NCBI GenBank assembly: GCA_025363755.1
Contig: JANYLQ010000037.1
Location: 1-64,000 of the forward strand
DNA length: 64,000 bases
Direction of reading: 5' to 3'
Origin: Hyphomicrobiales bacterium
GTDB taxonomy: Bacteria; Pseudomonadota; Alphaproteobacteria; Rhizobiales; Aestuariivirgaceae
Part shown: one piece after another, positions 38,072-47,096 of the stretch
Layout of the letters: each line of letters opens with the position of its first letter
Position numbering within the stretch: position 1 is the stretch's first letter
The notes under the pieces: model-generated
Databases searched by the model: none
Told to the model about the DNA's origin: nothing
The model's input: the letters and a program-made list of their open reading frames with translations, nothing else
Translations under genes and position numbers: made by a program

Positions 38072-39268
38072 ATGCCCGTTAAAGCCAAGGCCAAGCCACG
38101 CCCACAATTCAGCGATTGGGACGTCGCAAAGATCACAGCCGTTCTGGTTCTTGCCGATGGCACAGTGATTGAAGGTTATGGTTTTGGCGCAGAAGGCGAG
38201 GCGGTGGCTGAAGTTTGCTTCAATACGGCGATGACCGGCTATCAGGAAATCCTCACCGATCCATCTTACGCAGGCCAGATCGTCACCTTCACATTCCCCC
38301 ACATCGGCAATGTGGGCACCAATGATGATGATGGTGAGACCATGAACCTTGCCGCATCAGCCGCCGTCAAAGGCTGCATCGTCAAAGCGCCAATAGCTGA
38401 GCCCGCAAATTACCGCGCCAAGAACCATTTCGACAAATGGCTGAAAGCGCGCGGCATCATCGGCCTATCAGGCATTGACACCCGCGAACTCACAAACCTC
38501 ATCCGCGAAAAGGGCATGCCCAATGGGGTGATCGCTCATAATGCCAAAGGCAAATTCGACATCAAGAAACTCACCGCCATGGCGAAAGCCTGGGGCGGGC
38601 TTGAAGGGCTTGATCTGGCCAAGGATGTATCGCTCACGCAAGCGGTGAACTGGGATGAGAAACTGTGGGATTGGGAAACTGGATATACAAACGGCGAAGG
38701 CAAATTTAACGTCGTGGCGATTGACTATGGCATGAAGCGCAACATTCTGCGCTGCCTCACTTCGGCTGGCTGCAAAGTCACAGTGGTTCCCGCCACCGCC
38801 AAAGCCGCCGATATTTTGGCCATGAATCCCGATGGCATATTCCTGTCCAACGGCCCGGGTGACCCTGCGGCTACGGGTGAATATGCCGTCGCGGAGATCC
38901 GCGCGTTAGTCGACTCCGGCAAACCCATCTTCGGCATTTGCCTCGGCCATCAAATGCTGGCTTTAGCACTGGGGGCCAAAACCCTAAAAATGCACCAAGG
39001 CCACCACGGCGCCAATCATCCGGTGAAAGACTACACCACGAACAAGGTGGAGATTGTATCGATGAACCACGGCTTTGCGGTGGATCGCGAGAGTTTGCCT
39101 GCGGGTGTGGTTGAGACACATGTATCACTCTTCGATGGTAGCAACTGCGGCATAGCCCTAGAAGGCAAACCCGTGTTCTCAGTGCAGCATCATCCAGAGG
39201 CCAGCCCAGGCCCACAAGATTCGCATTATTTGTTTAAGCGGTTTGTGGGGTTGATGGAGGGGGTGTGA
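38072..39268 (+). CDS. carA: Carbamoyl-phosphate synthase small subunit; start likely ATG 38072
   Basis: VLADGTVIEGYGFGAEG, GISGIDTRELT-like LSGIDTRELTNLIREKG, GICLGHQMLALALGAKTLKMHQGHHGANHPV. Confidence 0.97.
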   Translation: MPVKAKAKPRPQFSDWDVAKITAVLVLADGTVIEGYGFGAEGEAVAEVCFNTAMTGYQEILTDPSYAGQIVTFTFPHIGNVGTNDDDGETMNLAASAAVKGCIVKAPIAEPANYRAKNHFDKWLKARGIIGLSGIDTRELTNLIREKGMPNGVIAHNAKGKFDIKKLTAMAKAWGGLEGLDLAKDVSLTQAVNWDEKLWDWETGYTNGEGKFNVVAIDYGMKRNILRCLTSAGCKVTVVPATAKAADILAMNPDGIFLSNGPGDPAATGEYAVAEIRALVDSGKPIFGICLGHQMLALALGAKTLKMHQGHHGANHPVKDYTTNKVEIVSMNHGFAVDRESLPAGVVETHVSLFDGSNCGIALEGKPVFSVQHHPEASPGPQDSHYLFKRFVGLMEGV

Positions 39269-39426
39269 TCCCGAATTTTGTAGGATGTCATCGGGACAAC
39301 CCAAACAAAGATGTTAAAAGTGCGGCTTCAAACAATTATGCTTGATCGCGTGGGCAACAAAATTGGTGGCGAACCTAAAAAATTCAAACAAGTTGATTAA
39401 TATCGGAGGGAACCAAAATTCGTTCC

Positions 39427-39657
39427 TCAAGCTCGTTCCCTTGCTGCAAAGCCCGACTTGATAATTCGGTTAGAAATTTCTTGCTCTGAAAATCCTCGCG
39501 TTGGAGCTCGAAATCGATCAGGATGGTCATTAATTTCTGAAGAAACAATTTTACGGATCAACTCCGCTTTACTGACTTGCATGTGAGTCGCTTTCCTTTC
39601 CAATGCTGCCATGTCATGGTCTGAAAGTGAGATTGAAATTCGGTTTTTTGCTGTCAT
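39427..39657 (-). CDS. Ribbon-helix-helix (CopG/Arc-like) small regulator; start at ATG 39657
   Basis: MTAKNRISISLSDHDMAALERKATHMQVSKAELIRKIVSSEI. Confidence 0.6.
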   Translation of the reverse strand: MTAKNRISISLSDHDMAALERKATHMQVSKAELIRKIVSSEINDHPDRFRAPTRGFSEQEISNRIIKSGFAARERA

Positions 39658-39659
39658 TG

Positions 39660-39827
39660 TCAAAACACCTTTGCAATTTCATAGATAACAAAAGCCAACC
39701 CGAACGTTACCCCAATTTGTGCGATATGGGAGCCACCCAATGGCAGCCACTTAATCTGTCGAAACATAGCAGAAAGCACTACCAGTAAAACCTCACTGGC
39801 TCCAGCAAGTATCCAAACTTGACTCAT
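39660..39827 (-). CDS. 55-aa small membrane protein (not in the supplied ORF track)
   Basis: Reverse-complement reading: MSQVWILAGASEVLLVVLSAMFRQIKWLPLGGSHIAQIGVTFGLAFVIYEIAKVF*; two hydrophobic segments; 2-nt gap to the RHH gene. Confidence 0.55.
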   Translation of the reverse strand: MSQVWILAGASEVLLVVLSAMFRQIKWLPLGGSHIAQIGVTFGLAFVIYEIAKVF

Positions 39828-39947
39828 TTACATTCCTCCTGCTTCGGACGACGTAAATGTTAACAAACAAACCTTAATACTTCATTAATAGTGCACCACT
39901 GTCATTAACTTTTCTCAAATGCCGAGCTCTTGGTGTAATGTGACTTA

Positions 39948-39967
39948 TCATATTACTAGTAATATGA
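39948..39967. promoter_or_regulatory. Perfect 20-bp palindrome, candidate operator
   Basis: TCATATTACTAGTAATATGA equals its own reverse complement; about 120 bp upstream of the small-TM/RHH operon. Confidence 0.5.
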
Positions 39968-40010
39968 CCGCAAGAATGTCGGTGACACCCCACAAAACTC
40001 ACTCCACCAA

Positions 40011-40043
40011 CCGTCATCCCAGCGAAAGCTGGGATCCAGCTTC
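40011..40043 (+). repeat. Left 33-bp inverted repeat (REP-like palindrome) of GIY-YIG element
   Basis: CCGTCATCCCAGCGAAAGCTGGGATCCAGCTTC, exact reverse complement of 40373..40405. Confidence 0.95.
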
Positions 40044-40048
40044 CTCAA

Positions 40049-40360
40049 CTAAAGTTGCAAGAGTATCAATTGAATCATGCAATCAACCCATTCAAGGTTC
40101 ATTTTTTCAACCGACTCAAATTTCCAATCCCGCTTCCACGCCTTCATTTGTTTCTCGCGCCGTATTGCGATTTCCATGCTTACCCTGTGTTCATACCAAA
40201 CAAGTTTCGCCAAACCATATTTTGAAGTGAACCCCGGAATCGATTTGTTTTTGTGGTTGGCAACGCGCGTCCAAAGATCGCTTGTCACGCCAATGTAAAT
40301 TGTACCGCGATAGCGGTTTGCAATGATGTAAACGGCAGGGTGCTTTTCAATGTTGCCCAT
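40049..40360 (-). CDS. Solo GIY-YIG nuclease domain protein
   Basis: AVYIIANRYRGTIYIGVTSDLWTRVANHKNKSIPGFTSKYGLAKLVWYEHRVSMEIAIRREKQMKAWKRDWK. Confidence 0.9.
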   Translation of the reverse strand: MGNIEKHPAVYIIANRYRGTIYIGVTSDLWTRVANHKNKSIPGFTSKYGLAKLVWYEHRVSMEIAIRREKQMKAWKRDWKFESVEKMNLEWVDCMIQLILLQL

Positions 40361-40372
40361 GAGCCTGTATCC

Positions 40373-40405
40373 GAAGCTGGATCCCAGCTTTCGCTGGGAT
40401 GACGG
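40373..40405 (-). repeat. Right 33-bp inverted repeat of GIY-YIG element
   Basis: GAAGCTGGATCCCAGCTTTCGCTGGGATGACGG. Confidence 0.95.
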
Positions 40406-40446
40406 ATGATTGGATGAACAACTATAATGTTCAACACTAAAATTAC

Positions 40447-40683
40447 CTATACACCCGCCTTCTTATTCCACTCACCCTGAAACCACGTAAACCATTTCTC
40501 GCGGTCAGCTTGTGTGTGATTGGGGTTCATCATTTTATCGCGCATTGGCGCGTGGGCGGCGTAGGTGGAGCTTGCAACGTGTTTGCCGCATTGGCTGGCC
40601 ACATCCATCGGAGTGTCGTCTGAAAATTCCATGTTGCAACCGCTCGCGTCGTTCATAATTTCTTTGCAGGTAAATGTTTTCAT
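40447..40683 (-). CDS. DUF1059-like small protein
   Basis: MKTFTCKEIMNDASGCNMEFSDDTPMDVASQCGKHVAS. Confidence 0.7.
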   Translation of the reverse strand: MKTFTCKEIMNDASGCNMEFSDDTPMDVASQCGKHVASSTYAAHAPMRDKMMNPNHTQADREKWFTWFQGEWNKKAGV

Positions 40684-40803
40684 CGTTCCAGCCTTTCAAA
40701 TTTGATGCCTTCATTCACCACATTAAAGGGTGGCGGAACACAAAGTCAAAAACATTCAACCAATCGGTTGACAATCATTTTTGCCTAACCTATATTCAAC
40801 TTT

Positions 40804-41181
40804 ATGGTTGAATATCAAACATCACAACTCGATTCCGTCTTCCACGCCCTCGGCGACGCCACGCGGCGGCAGATGTTGGCGCAGTTGGCCAAAGGCGAGC
40901 GCACGGTTTCGCAATTGGCGGAGCCATTCGATATGTCGCTCGCTGCCGCATCAAAACACATCAAGGCATTAGAGGCCGCCGGTCTGGTCAAGCGTGATGT
41001 GCAAGGCCGCGTCCATGTGTGCAGGCTTAATGCGGGGCCGCTGGCCAATGCGCATCAATGGTTGGCCTATTATGAAATTTTCTGGACGAACCGTCTCGAT
41101 GTCTTGGAAGCGCTGCTCAAGGCCGAAGACGCCGCAAAATCAAAACCTAAACCCAAATCAAAGCCAGGAGTAAAAAAATGA
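40804..41181 (+). CDS. ArsR-family (metalloregulator/SRPBCC-operon type) transcriptional regulator
   Basis: VFHALGDATRRQMLAQLAKGERTVSQLAEPFDMSLAAASKHIKALEAAGLVKRDVQGR. Confidence 0.92.
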   Translation: MVEYQTSQLDSVFHALGDATRRQMLAQLAKGERTVSQLAEPFDMSLAAASKHIKALEAAGLVKRDVQGRVHVCRLNAGPLANAHQWLAYYEIFWTNRLDVLEALLKAEDAAKSKPKPKSKPGVKK

Positions 41182-41717
41182 GCACCACCACAGAACAAGA
41201 TTTCGGTACCCTCGTTGCACCGCGCACCTTGCAAATGCAGCGTTTATTGCCCGGCCCTATCGAGCGAATTTGGGACTATCTCACCAAAAGCGATCTCCGC
41301 CGCCGGTGGCTGGCTTCCGGCGATATGGATTTGAAAGTGGGCGCGTCTTGTGAACTTGTATGGCATCACGATGAGACCACAACACCGCCCGGCAAACGGC
41401 CTGATTCAATGTCGTCGCCTGAATCGCACTTGCCTACTCGCATTACGCAGTGTGACCCGCCGCATAAGCTCGGCTTCATGTTCTGGAATGACACTGAAGT
41501 GGTGTTCGAACTCAAGCCCGCGGGCACCAAGGTTCTGCTCACCCTCACGCACAAAGACTTGCCAAACCGCGGCATGATGGTGGGGGTTAGCACCGGTTGG
41601 CATGCGCATCTTGATGTGCTGGCGGCGCGTCTGTCGGCCACAAAAATCGAGAATTTCTGGGATCACTGGCGCGTTTATAAGGCCGAATATGAATCCCGCA
41701 TTCCGGCGGATGCATAG
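41178..41717 (+). CDS. SRPBCC (AHSA1-like) domain protein
   Basis: LQMQRLLPGPIERIWDYLTKSDLRRRWLASGDMDL; ATGA overlap with arsR. Confidence 0.85.
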   Translation: MSTTTEQDFGTLVAPRTLQMQRLLPGPIERIWDYLTKSDLRRRWLASGDMDLKVGASCELVWHHDETTTPPGKRPDSMSSPESHLPTRITQCDPPHKLGFMFWNDTEVVFELKPAGTKVLLTLTHKDLPNRGMMVGVSTGWHAHLDVLAARLSATKIENFWDHWRVYKAEYESRIPADA

Positions 41718-41725
41718 GAGAATTG

Positions 41726-42187
41726 ATGATGACAAATGCGAGTTACAAAACTTCATTCACTGTTGCCCAATCCCCCAAACAAGTTTTTGCTGCCATAACA
41801 AATCCCCGTGCTTGGTGGGGTGAAGGCATTTCGGGCGATACTGATAAGCTCGGTGGTGAATTCGTCTATCGCCACGGCAAAATCCATCTCAGCAAACAGA
41901 AAATTACTGAACTTGTTCCCGACAAAAAATTGGTCTGGAAAATTTTCCAGAGCGAGTTGAACTTTGTGGATCACAAATCAGAGTGGGATGGGACGGAGGT
42001 GATTTTCGAGATTGGAAAAAATGGCGCTAAGACTGAACTCAAAGTTACTCACGCTGGCCTTGTACCACAGTTTGAATGCTTCGAAGGCTGTTCCTCAGGT
42101 TGGAATTTTTATCTGAATGACAGTCTGCGTAAACTGATTGAAACTGGCAGAGGCGAACCAGATCCAAAATCTAAGTCGGTGGCTTGA
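41726..42187 (+). CDS. SRPBCC (AHSA1-like) domain protein
   Basis: SYKTSFTVAQSPKQVFAAITNPRAWWGEGISGDTDKLGGEFVYRHG. Confidence 0.85.
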   Translation: MMTNASYKTSFTVAQSPKQVFAAITNPRAWWGEGISGDTDKLGGEFVYRHGKIHLSKQKITELVPDKKLVWKIFQSELNFVDHKSEWDGTEVIFEIGKNGAKTELKVTHAGLVPQFECFEGCSSGWNFYLNDSLRKLIETGRGEPDPKSKSVA

Positions 42188-42285
42188 ACATCTCAATAAT
42201 GAGCCGAATTGAAGTTATGTTTTTCGGAAGATGGGAAGGACGAACCTCGGTTCGGCCCGCCAATTTGGCGCGTGACCAATAAGCT

Positions 42286-43566
42286 CTACTCAGCTGATCC
42301 GTCACTGACATTCAGAGTTTGAATGAAAGCCTCTAGGTCCGCAAGTTGCTGTGGCGTAAGTTTGCGCGGAATCAGCAACTCACTCGTGCCAAAGGGGGCC
42401 TTGGGCGCATTGTTGTAATGCACCATCACGTCATGCATAGTCGCGAACTGACCGTTGTGCATATAAGGCGGGCGTTGAGCCACACCACGTAGCGAAGGTG
42501 ACTTGAAGGCTCCCACTTGATCTGGTTTGTCGAGGTGCATAAACCTAATGCCTTGGCAAGCGGGCGGACCCTTCTGGTCGCTGTACACTCCAAGGCAGTT
42601 GAATGGATCATCTTTCAATGTGTGGGTGGCGGTGATGCGGCCATTGTCGGTTTCGGCGCTGGTGCCCGGCAGACCAAGATTGTGGAAGCTCATGTCGGTG
42701 AATTGGGGGCCGCTGTGACAGCTGAAGCAGTTGCCCTGATCAAGAAAAACTTTGAGCCCGTTGCGCTCGGCCTCAGTGAATATCTTGTTTGCTGCAGCCT
42801 GATCCTTTTCTGCAAGGGCTGCTGCATATGCATCATATCTCGTCTTGGGCACCGGGATTGTGCGTTCAAATGCCTCAATGGCCTTGCCCATATTGGCAAA
42901 TGTTAGATTGACGGCGTGTTGCTGCTCAATCGTCAGTGCCGCCCATGCAGCGACTGCCTCAGGTGAACCTGCAGGTGCCGCATGGGCAGGCAGATTACCC
43001 AGTTCTGGAAGTTTGCCGAACACAGCCTCAAAGTCGGTGCGATAATTTGCAGCGAGCAGTTGGGCTATCATGGTTCGGTCGGCACCGTGTTCGGCCGGAC
43101 TTTCTAAAGGGCCAAGTGCTTGCGACCACTGGCTATCCTTGCGGCCATCCCAGAAAAAGAAGATTTGATAGGCAGATCCGGCAAGCGGCATTGTGCGGCG
43201 TGCAACGTCAGCGATACCATGGCCTACGCGAAGATCGTCTTGAAACTGGCGCGTGGGCAGGTGGCAGGAGGAACACGAGACTGCTCCGTTGGCGCTAAAA
43301 CGAGGGTCGAAGAAAAGCGCTTTGCCCAATGCTGCGGCCTGCGGATCGTCTGCCACACGGTTCGACCTGTCGGGCAGCAGGGGCTTGAGATCCGCAAGCG
43401 ACATTGAATTGATGCTATTAAGGTCGTGGTCCGACCAGATTGGATTGTTGAGTTCCTGAGCCGTTGACGGGCATTGCAGAATAAAGATCATGCCAAGCAA
43501 GACCAGAGCAGCCCAAGCATCTCGCATTTCAAAATGGTGACGTGAGTTTCCATTCAGTCTAAACAT
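42286..43566 (-). CDS. Di-heme cytochrome c peroxidase; start at 43566 or 43527, the longer listed ORF is over-extended
   Basis: Two CxxCH motifs (CSSCH, CFSCH), ALGKALFFDPRFSANGAVSCSSCHLPTRQFQD, PPYMHNGQFATMHDVMVHYN; signal-like MRDAWAALVLLGMIFILQCPSTA. Confidence 0.9.
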   Translation of the reverse strand: MFRLNGNSRHHFEMRDAWAALVLLGMIFILQCPSTAQELNNPIWSDHDLNSINSMSLADLKPLLPDRSNRVADDPQAAALGKALFFDPRFSANGAVSCSSCHLPTRQFQDDLRVGHGIADVARRTMPLAGSAYQIFFFWDGRKDSQWSQALGPLESPAEHGADRTMIAQLLAANYRTDFEAVFGKLPELGNLPAHAAPAGSPEAVAAWAALTIEQQHAVNLTFANMGKAIEAFERTIPVPKTRYDAYAAALAEKDQAAANKIFTEAERNGLKVFLDQGNCFSCHSGPQFTDMSFHNLGLPGTSAETDNGRITATHTLKDDPFNCLGVYSDQKGPPACQGIRFMHLDKPDQVGAFKSPSLRGVAQRPPYMHNGQFATMHDVMVHYNNAPKAPFGTSELLIPRKLTPQQLADLEAFIQTLNVSDGSAE

Positions 43567-43799
43567 CGCGCCGGAATGCTGAATGGTCCCTAATTTTGAC
43601 GCCGGACGCAGGGCAGCGCAAAAGATCGAGTAACGAAAAAATTGCGCTTTCGCGATCGTGCTCAGGCGGGCACTTTGCAGAGAGGCGTCTAACATCGCTA
43701 CTATCCGTACTCGGTCGACAATATGGAAACAGGCGATATGACTGTGACGGTCGCACAAATTCTCTATTTTGTCAATTTTTTGCAGCTTCAAGAGTTGAA

Positions 43800-44579
43800 T
43801 TAAACAAAACTGTAAATCGTCCAAACACCCCAGGCGACCAGTAGCAATCCTGTGAGACGGCTGAGCTTGTTGCCAGCTGGTAGCAGCTTCTCGGCGGCGA
43901 CGTAAATTGCCAGCCCAACGATCCAACGCAGTTCCATTACGCCGCCATAAAACAACAGGCCCATCAGCACCCAGCAGCAGCCCAAACAATAGAGCCCATG
44001 TGAAAGCCCCATACGAAACGCGCCGCCATTGCCATTTTGCCAATTGTGTGCGAGGAAGAACAATGGAGTCTGGCATTTTCGCAGGCACGCTGCTTTCAAT
44101 GCCGACATCTGGTAAAGTCCGGCAGCAATTAGTAAACCACCGCCAATCGTTCCGTTTGTTATTGCCATCATCATTGACATTGAACCCAGTTGACCGAGCA
44201 GCAAGTGAAAGGTGACGGCGGCTACGGAAAAGCCAGTCCAGATCATTGCATAGCCAGATACGAAAACTGCAAGGGGCGCAACTGGTGCGCCGCGTTCCGC
44301 AAATTTACGGCGCAGAGCAGCATAGGTGAGGATGGCTGGTGCAGCAGAAGGCAGCATCATCGCCATCATCATCGTCCACCACATGACAAAGAGTAGTAGC
44401 GGATAAACGATAGGCCCACCGACCCAGTCGGTGGGCATCATCAACATGTCGCCGAGACGCAAAGTCGAAAGCAGCCCAGCTACTGCCACTGCTGCAAGCG
44501 CTACAAAAACAATCAATCTTTCATGCTTGGCCGTTTGCTCTAGTAATTGAACCGACGGCCAAACGCCGTCGCCATTCAA
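43800..44579 (-). CDS. DUF2182 integral membrane protein
   Basis: MWWTMMMAMMLPSAAPAILTYAALRR; GLSHGLYCLGCCWVLMGLLFYGGVM. Confidence 0.88.
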   Translation of the reverse strand: MNGDGVWPSVQLLEQTAKHERLIVFVALAAVAVAGLLSTLRLGDMLMMPTDWVGGPIVYPLLLFVMWWTMMMAMMLPSAAPAILTYAALRRKFAERGAPVAPLAVFVSGYAMIWTGFSVAAVTFHLLLGQLGSMSMMMAITNGTIGGGLLIAAGLYQMSALKAACLRKCQTPLFFLAHNWQNGNGGAFRMGLSHGLYCLGCCWVLMGLLFYGGVMELRWIVGLAIYVAAEKLLPAGNKLSRLTGLLLVAWGVWTIYSFV

Positions 44580-45211
44580 TGCACAACACCTTGGCCCGTG
44601 AGATGGAGTTGGGCCAAATGGGCATGACGGCCAACTGTTGCCAGCGCTATCGGCCCTTTGGACGACACCGTGCCGCTGGCAAATTCTGCATCCACATATT
44701 CAAAACCCTGACGCAAAGAAACCTTAGCGTGATGGGTTTTTCCGGTCACCGGATTGCGGATGGCTTCGGTTTTTACATCCACAACGCCGGGAACTTTAAA
44801 ATGGCCTTCGCAGGTCTTCAAGTTGACGTTGAATTCGATGGCTTTGAACATCGGATCATGAACCTTGTCACACATTGAAACGAAAACATTGAAGAAGGTC
44901 GCACCGGGTTCGGTGTCTTGCCCAGACATGATTTTCAACAAAGCTTCGCGTTGTTCAGGATTGGCGCGTTCATCAACAATAGGCAGAATTTCGCCATGGC
45001 CCATATGGATTGGGCCGGGCCAGGCCGCGGTTGCTGCCCACCTCAAGCCGTCGAGCTTTACTTTACCATAATGGCCTTTTTCGATCTGCATGCCAACCGC
45101 CGCACGGCATGTGCCGTCAGTGGGAAGGGCGTTGAATTGGCAGGGGCATCCATAGGCACAGTTACAGGATGCGATCTCAGGGCCGCGTATCATCCAATCA
45201 GTAAATGACAT
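44576..45211 (-). CDS. DUF1326 domain-containing protein
   Basis: IASCNCAYGCPCQFNALPTDGTCRAAVGMQIEKGHYG; overlaps the DUF2182 gene. Confidence 0.88.
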   Translation of the reverse strand: MSFTDWMIRGPEIASCNCAYGCPCQFNALPTDGTCRAAVGMQIEKGHYGKVKLDGLRWAATAAWPGPIHMGHGEILPIVDERANPEQREALLKIMSGQDTEPGATFFNVFVSMCDKVHDPMFKAIEFNVNLKTCEGHFKVPGVVDVKTEAIRNPVTGKTHHAKVSLRQGFEYVDAEFASGTVSSKGPIALATVGRHAHLAQLHLTGQGVVH

Positions 45212-45582
45212 TTTTCTTCTCCTTTGAGACTACGCCCCCAGGAACTAGCGCAGCATGACATATTTTTGAGAGTTTTTACAGTTCTAATTTCAAAAACAGA
45301 GATGCCCAACTAATAAATAAACTCGGCCACCAGCCCCCAGCTGCGTCCAGCCGGGGGCCTTGGCGTCACCCATATCGCCTGAAGGGGAAAAATATTTACA
45401 ATGTCAAACAGCGGGGTTCTTGCGAACCGAAGAAAGTCACATATAGTCCTAGTTAAAGAACAAAGCAAGAACTATTTTCAAAATACGGGAATTTATTTTC
45501 TCTCCTTGCCTAAACCCCAGTTATCCGCCATAGACCCGCCATCTTGAAGTTCCCGCTGGGGGCTGAACGGAAGGGGTGCCCT

Positions 45583-45626
45583 GATTGGCGCGCAAAAGTT
45601 GTTCGACTTTTGCGAAACAGCCAATC
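45583..45626 (+). promoter_or_regulatory. Two-tier hairpin in the rpsF leader (candidate r-protein autoregulatory structure)
   Basis: GATTGGC-g-CGCAAAAGT-tgttcg-ACTTTTGCG-aaaca-GCCAATC, both stems perfectly complementary. Confidence 0.5.
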
Positions 45627-45772
45627 ACCTTTAAGGCGCATCTAGGGCTTAACATCCCGGCTTCCCGTGTCTCCGCTCATCTCGATCGGTCTTTCGAACC
45701 TTCCTCCTGGTTTGTTTGAGGCTCTGCGCTGGTGCTGAAAAGATAAATGAAACAGAGAAAGGTTAAACCCAC

Positions 45773-46150
45773 ATGGGTCTTTATGAACACACATTCCTGG
45801 TTCGCCAGGATGCGACACAGGCGCAGGTTGATGCGCTTTTGGAGCAATTTACAGGCGTTCTCGTCGCTGGCGGTGCCAAGGTTGAGCGCGTTGAAAGCTG
45901 GGGCATCAAGTCCCTCACGTTCCGCATGAAGAAAAACCGCAAAGCGTTTTTCACATTCATGCATATTGCTGGCCCACATTCGGCCGTTGCTGAAATGGAA
46001 CGCCAGATGTCGATCAACGAAGATGTTATTCGGTGTCTTACAATTGCCGTTGAAAAATTTGAAGAAGGTCCTTCTGCCATGATGCGCCGCCGCGATGACC
46101 GCGATCGTCGTCGTGAAGAAGAAGGCTTTAGCATGGATGAGGTGATCTAA
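45773..46150 (+). CDS. rpsF: 30S ribosomal protein S6
   Basis: [33 protein letters not shown]-rich tail. Confidence 0.97.
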   Translation: MGLYEHTFLVRQDATQAQVDALLEQFTGVLVAGGAKVERVESWGIKSLTFRMKKNRKAFFTFMHIAGPHSAVAEMERQMSINEDVIRCLTIAVEKFEEGPSAMMRRRDDRDRRREEEGFSMDEVI

Positions 46151-46392
46151 TGTCTATGGAACAAGGCGCACGCCGCCCATTTTTCCGCCGCCGCAAAAGC
46201 TGCCCATTCACAGGCACTGGCGCTCCTGCCATTGATTATAAAGATGTGCGTTTGCTGCAACGCTACATTTCTGAACGTGGCAAAATCATTCCAAGCCGCA
46301 TCACTGCTGTTTGTGCCAAGAAGCAACGCGAATTGGCAATTGCCATCAAGCGCGCCCGTTTCCTCGGCCTTCTGCCATATGTTATTTCGTAA
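46150..46392 (+). CDS. rpsR: 30S ribosomal protein S18
   Basis: [70 protein letters not shown]. Confidence 0.98.
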   Translation: MSMEQGARRPFFRRRKSCPFTGTGAPAIDYKDVRLLQRYISERGKIIPSRITAVCAKKQRELAIAIKRARFLGLLPYVIS

Positions 46393-46405
46393 GGGGATTT
46401 AGAAC

Positions 46406-46990
46406 ATGCAAGTTATTCTCCTCGAACGCGTTGGCCGCCTCGGTGCCATGGGCGAAACTGTTAAGGTGAAGGATGGTTACGCACGTAACTTCCTGCTGCC
46501 AAATCAGAAGGCGCTGCGTGCCACTGCTGCCAACAAGGCAAAGTTTGAAACCCAGCGTGCTGTGCTCGAAGCCAAGAACGCTGCCACCAAGGAATTGGCT
46601 GTAAACGAAGCCAAGCAACTTGAAGGCAAGGTGTTCATCGTCATCCGTCAAGCCGGTGAATCGGGCCAACTTTATGGTTCAGTCACCGCGCGTGATATTG
46701 GTGATGCTGCTGCGGCCCAAGGTTCAACGGTTGATCGCAACCACATTCATATCCAAAAGCCGATCAAGGTTGTTGGTATGCATGAAGTGCAAGTGACCCT
46801 TCACCCTGAAGTGGTTGTGGCTGTGACAGTCAACGTTGCCCGCACTGCTGATGAAGCAGCTGCCCAAGCCCGTGGTGATGATCTCACTGCTGTTGGCGCC
46901 ACAGAAAAAGCTGAAGCCCGCGCTGCAGCCGAAGCGATGTTTGAACAAGCTCAAGCAGACGCATTGGCCGAAGAAGAAGGCGGCAAGTAA
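46406..46990 (+). CDS. rplI: 50S ribosomal protein L9
   Basis: [40 protein letters not shown]. Confidence 0.98.
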   Translation: MQVILLERVGRLGAMGETVKVKDGYARNFLLPNQKALRATAANKAKFETQRAVLEAKNAATKELAVNEAKQLEGKVFIVIRQAGESGQLYGSVTARDIGDAAAAQGSTVDRNHIHIQKPIKVVGMHEVQVTLHPEVVVAVTVNVARTADEAAAQARGDDLTAVGATEKAEARAAAEAMFEQAQADALAEEEGGK

Positions 46991-47008
46991 CTCAAATGCG
47001 ATTTTGCG

Positions 47009-47042
47009 AAAGGCCGTCCGATTTGGGCGGCCTTTTGTTTTT
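47009..47042 (+). terminator. Rho-independent terminator after rplI
   Basis: AAAGGCCGTCC gattt GGGCGGCCTTT followed by TGTTTTT. Confidence 0.85.
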
Positions 47043-47096
47043 GGCGCGGTTGAAAAACAGTGTTCTCCGTCTATAGTCAAATCACACCCAGTAACA

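Larger units (their letters stand above)
40011..40405 (-). mobile_element. Candidate compact mobile unit: 33-bp IR, GIY-YIG ORF, 33-bp IR
   Basis: Perfect inverted repeats abut the ORF by 5 and 12 bp; related gene-less palindrome pairs elsewhere in window. Confidence 0.6.

Noticed and set aside
43567-44088. N-terminal extension of the cytochrome c peroxidase ORF
   Set aside because: Overlaps DUF2182, lacks domain similarity, and a signal peptide start exists at 43566/43527.
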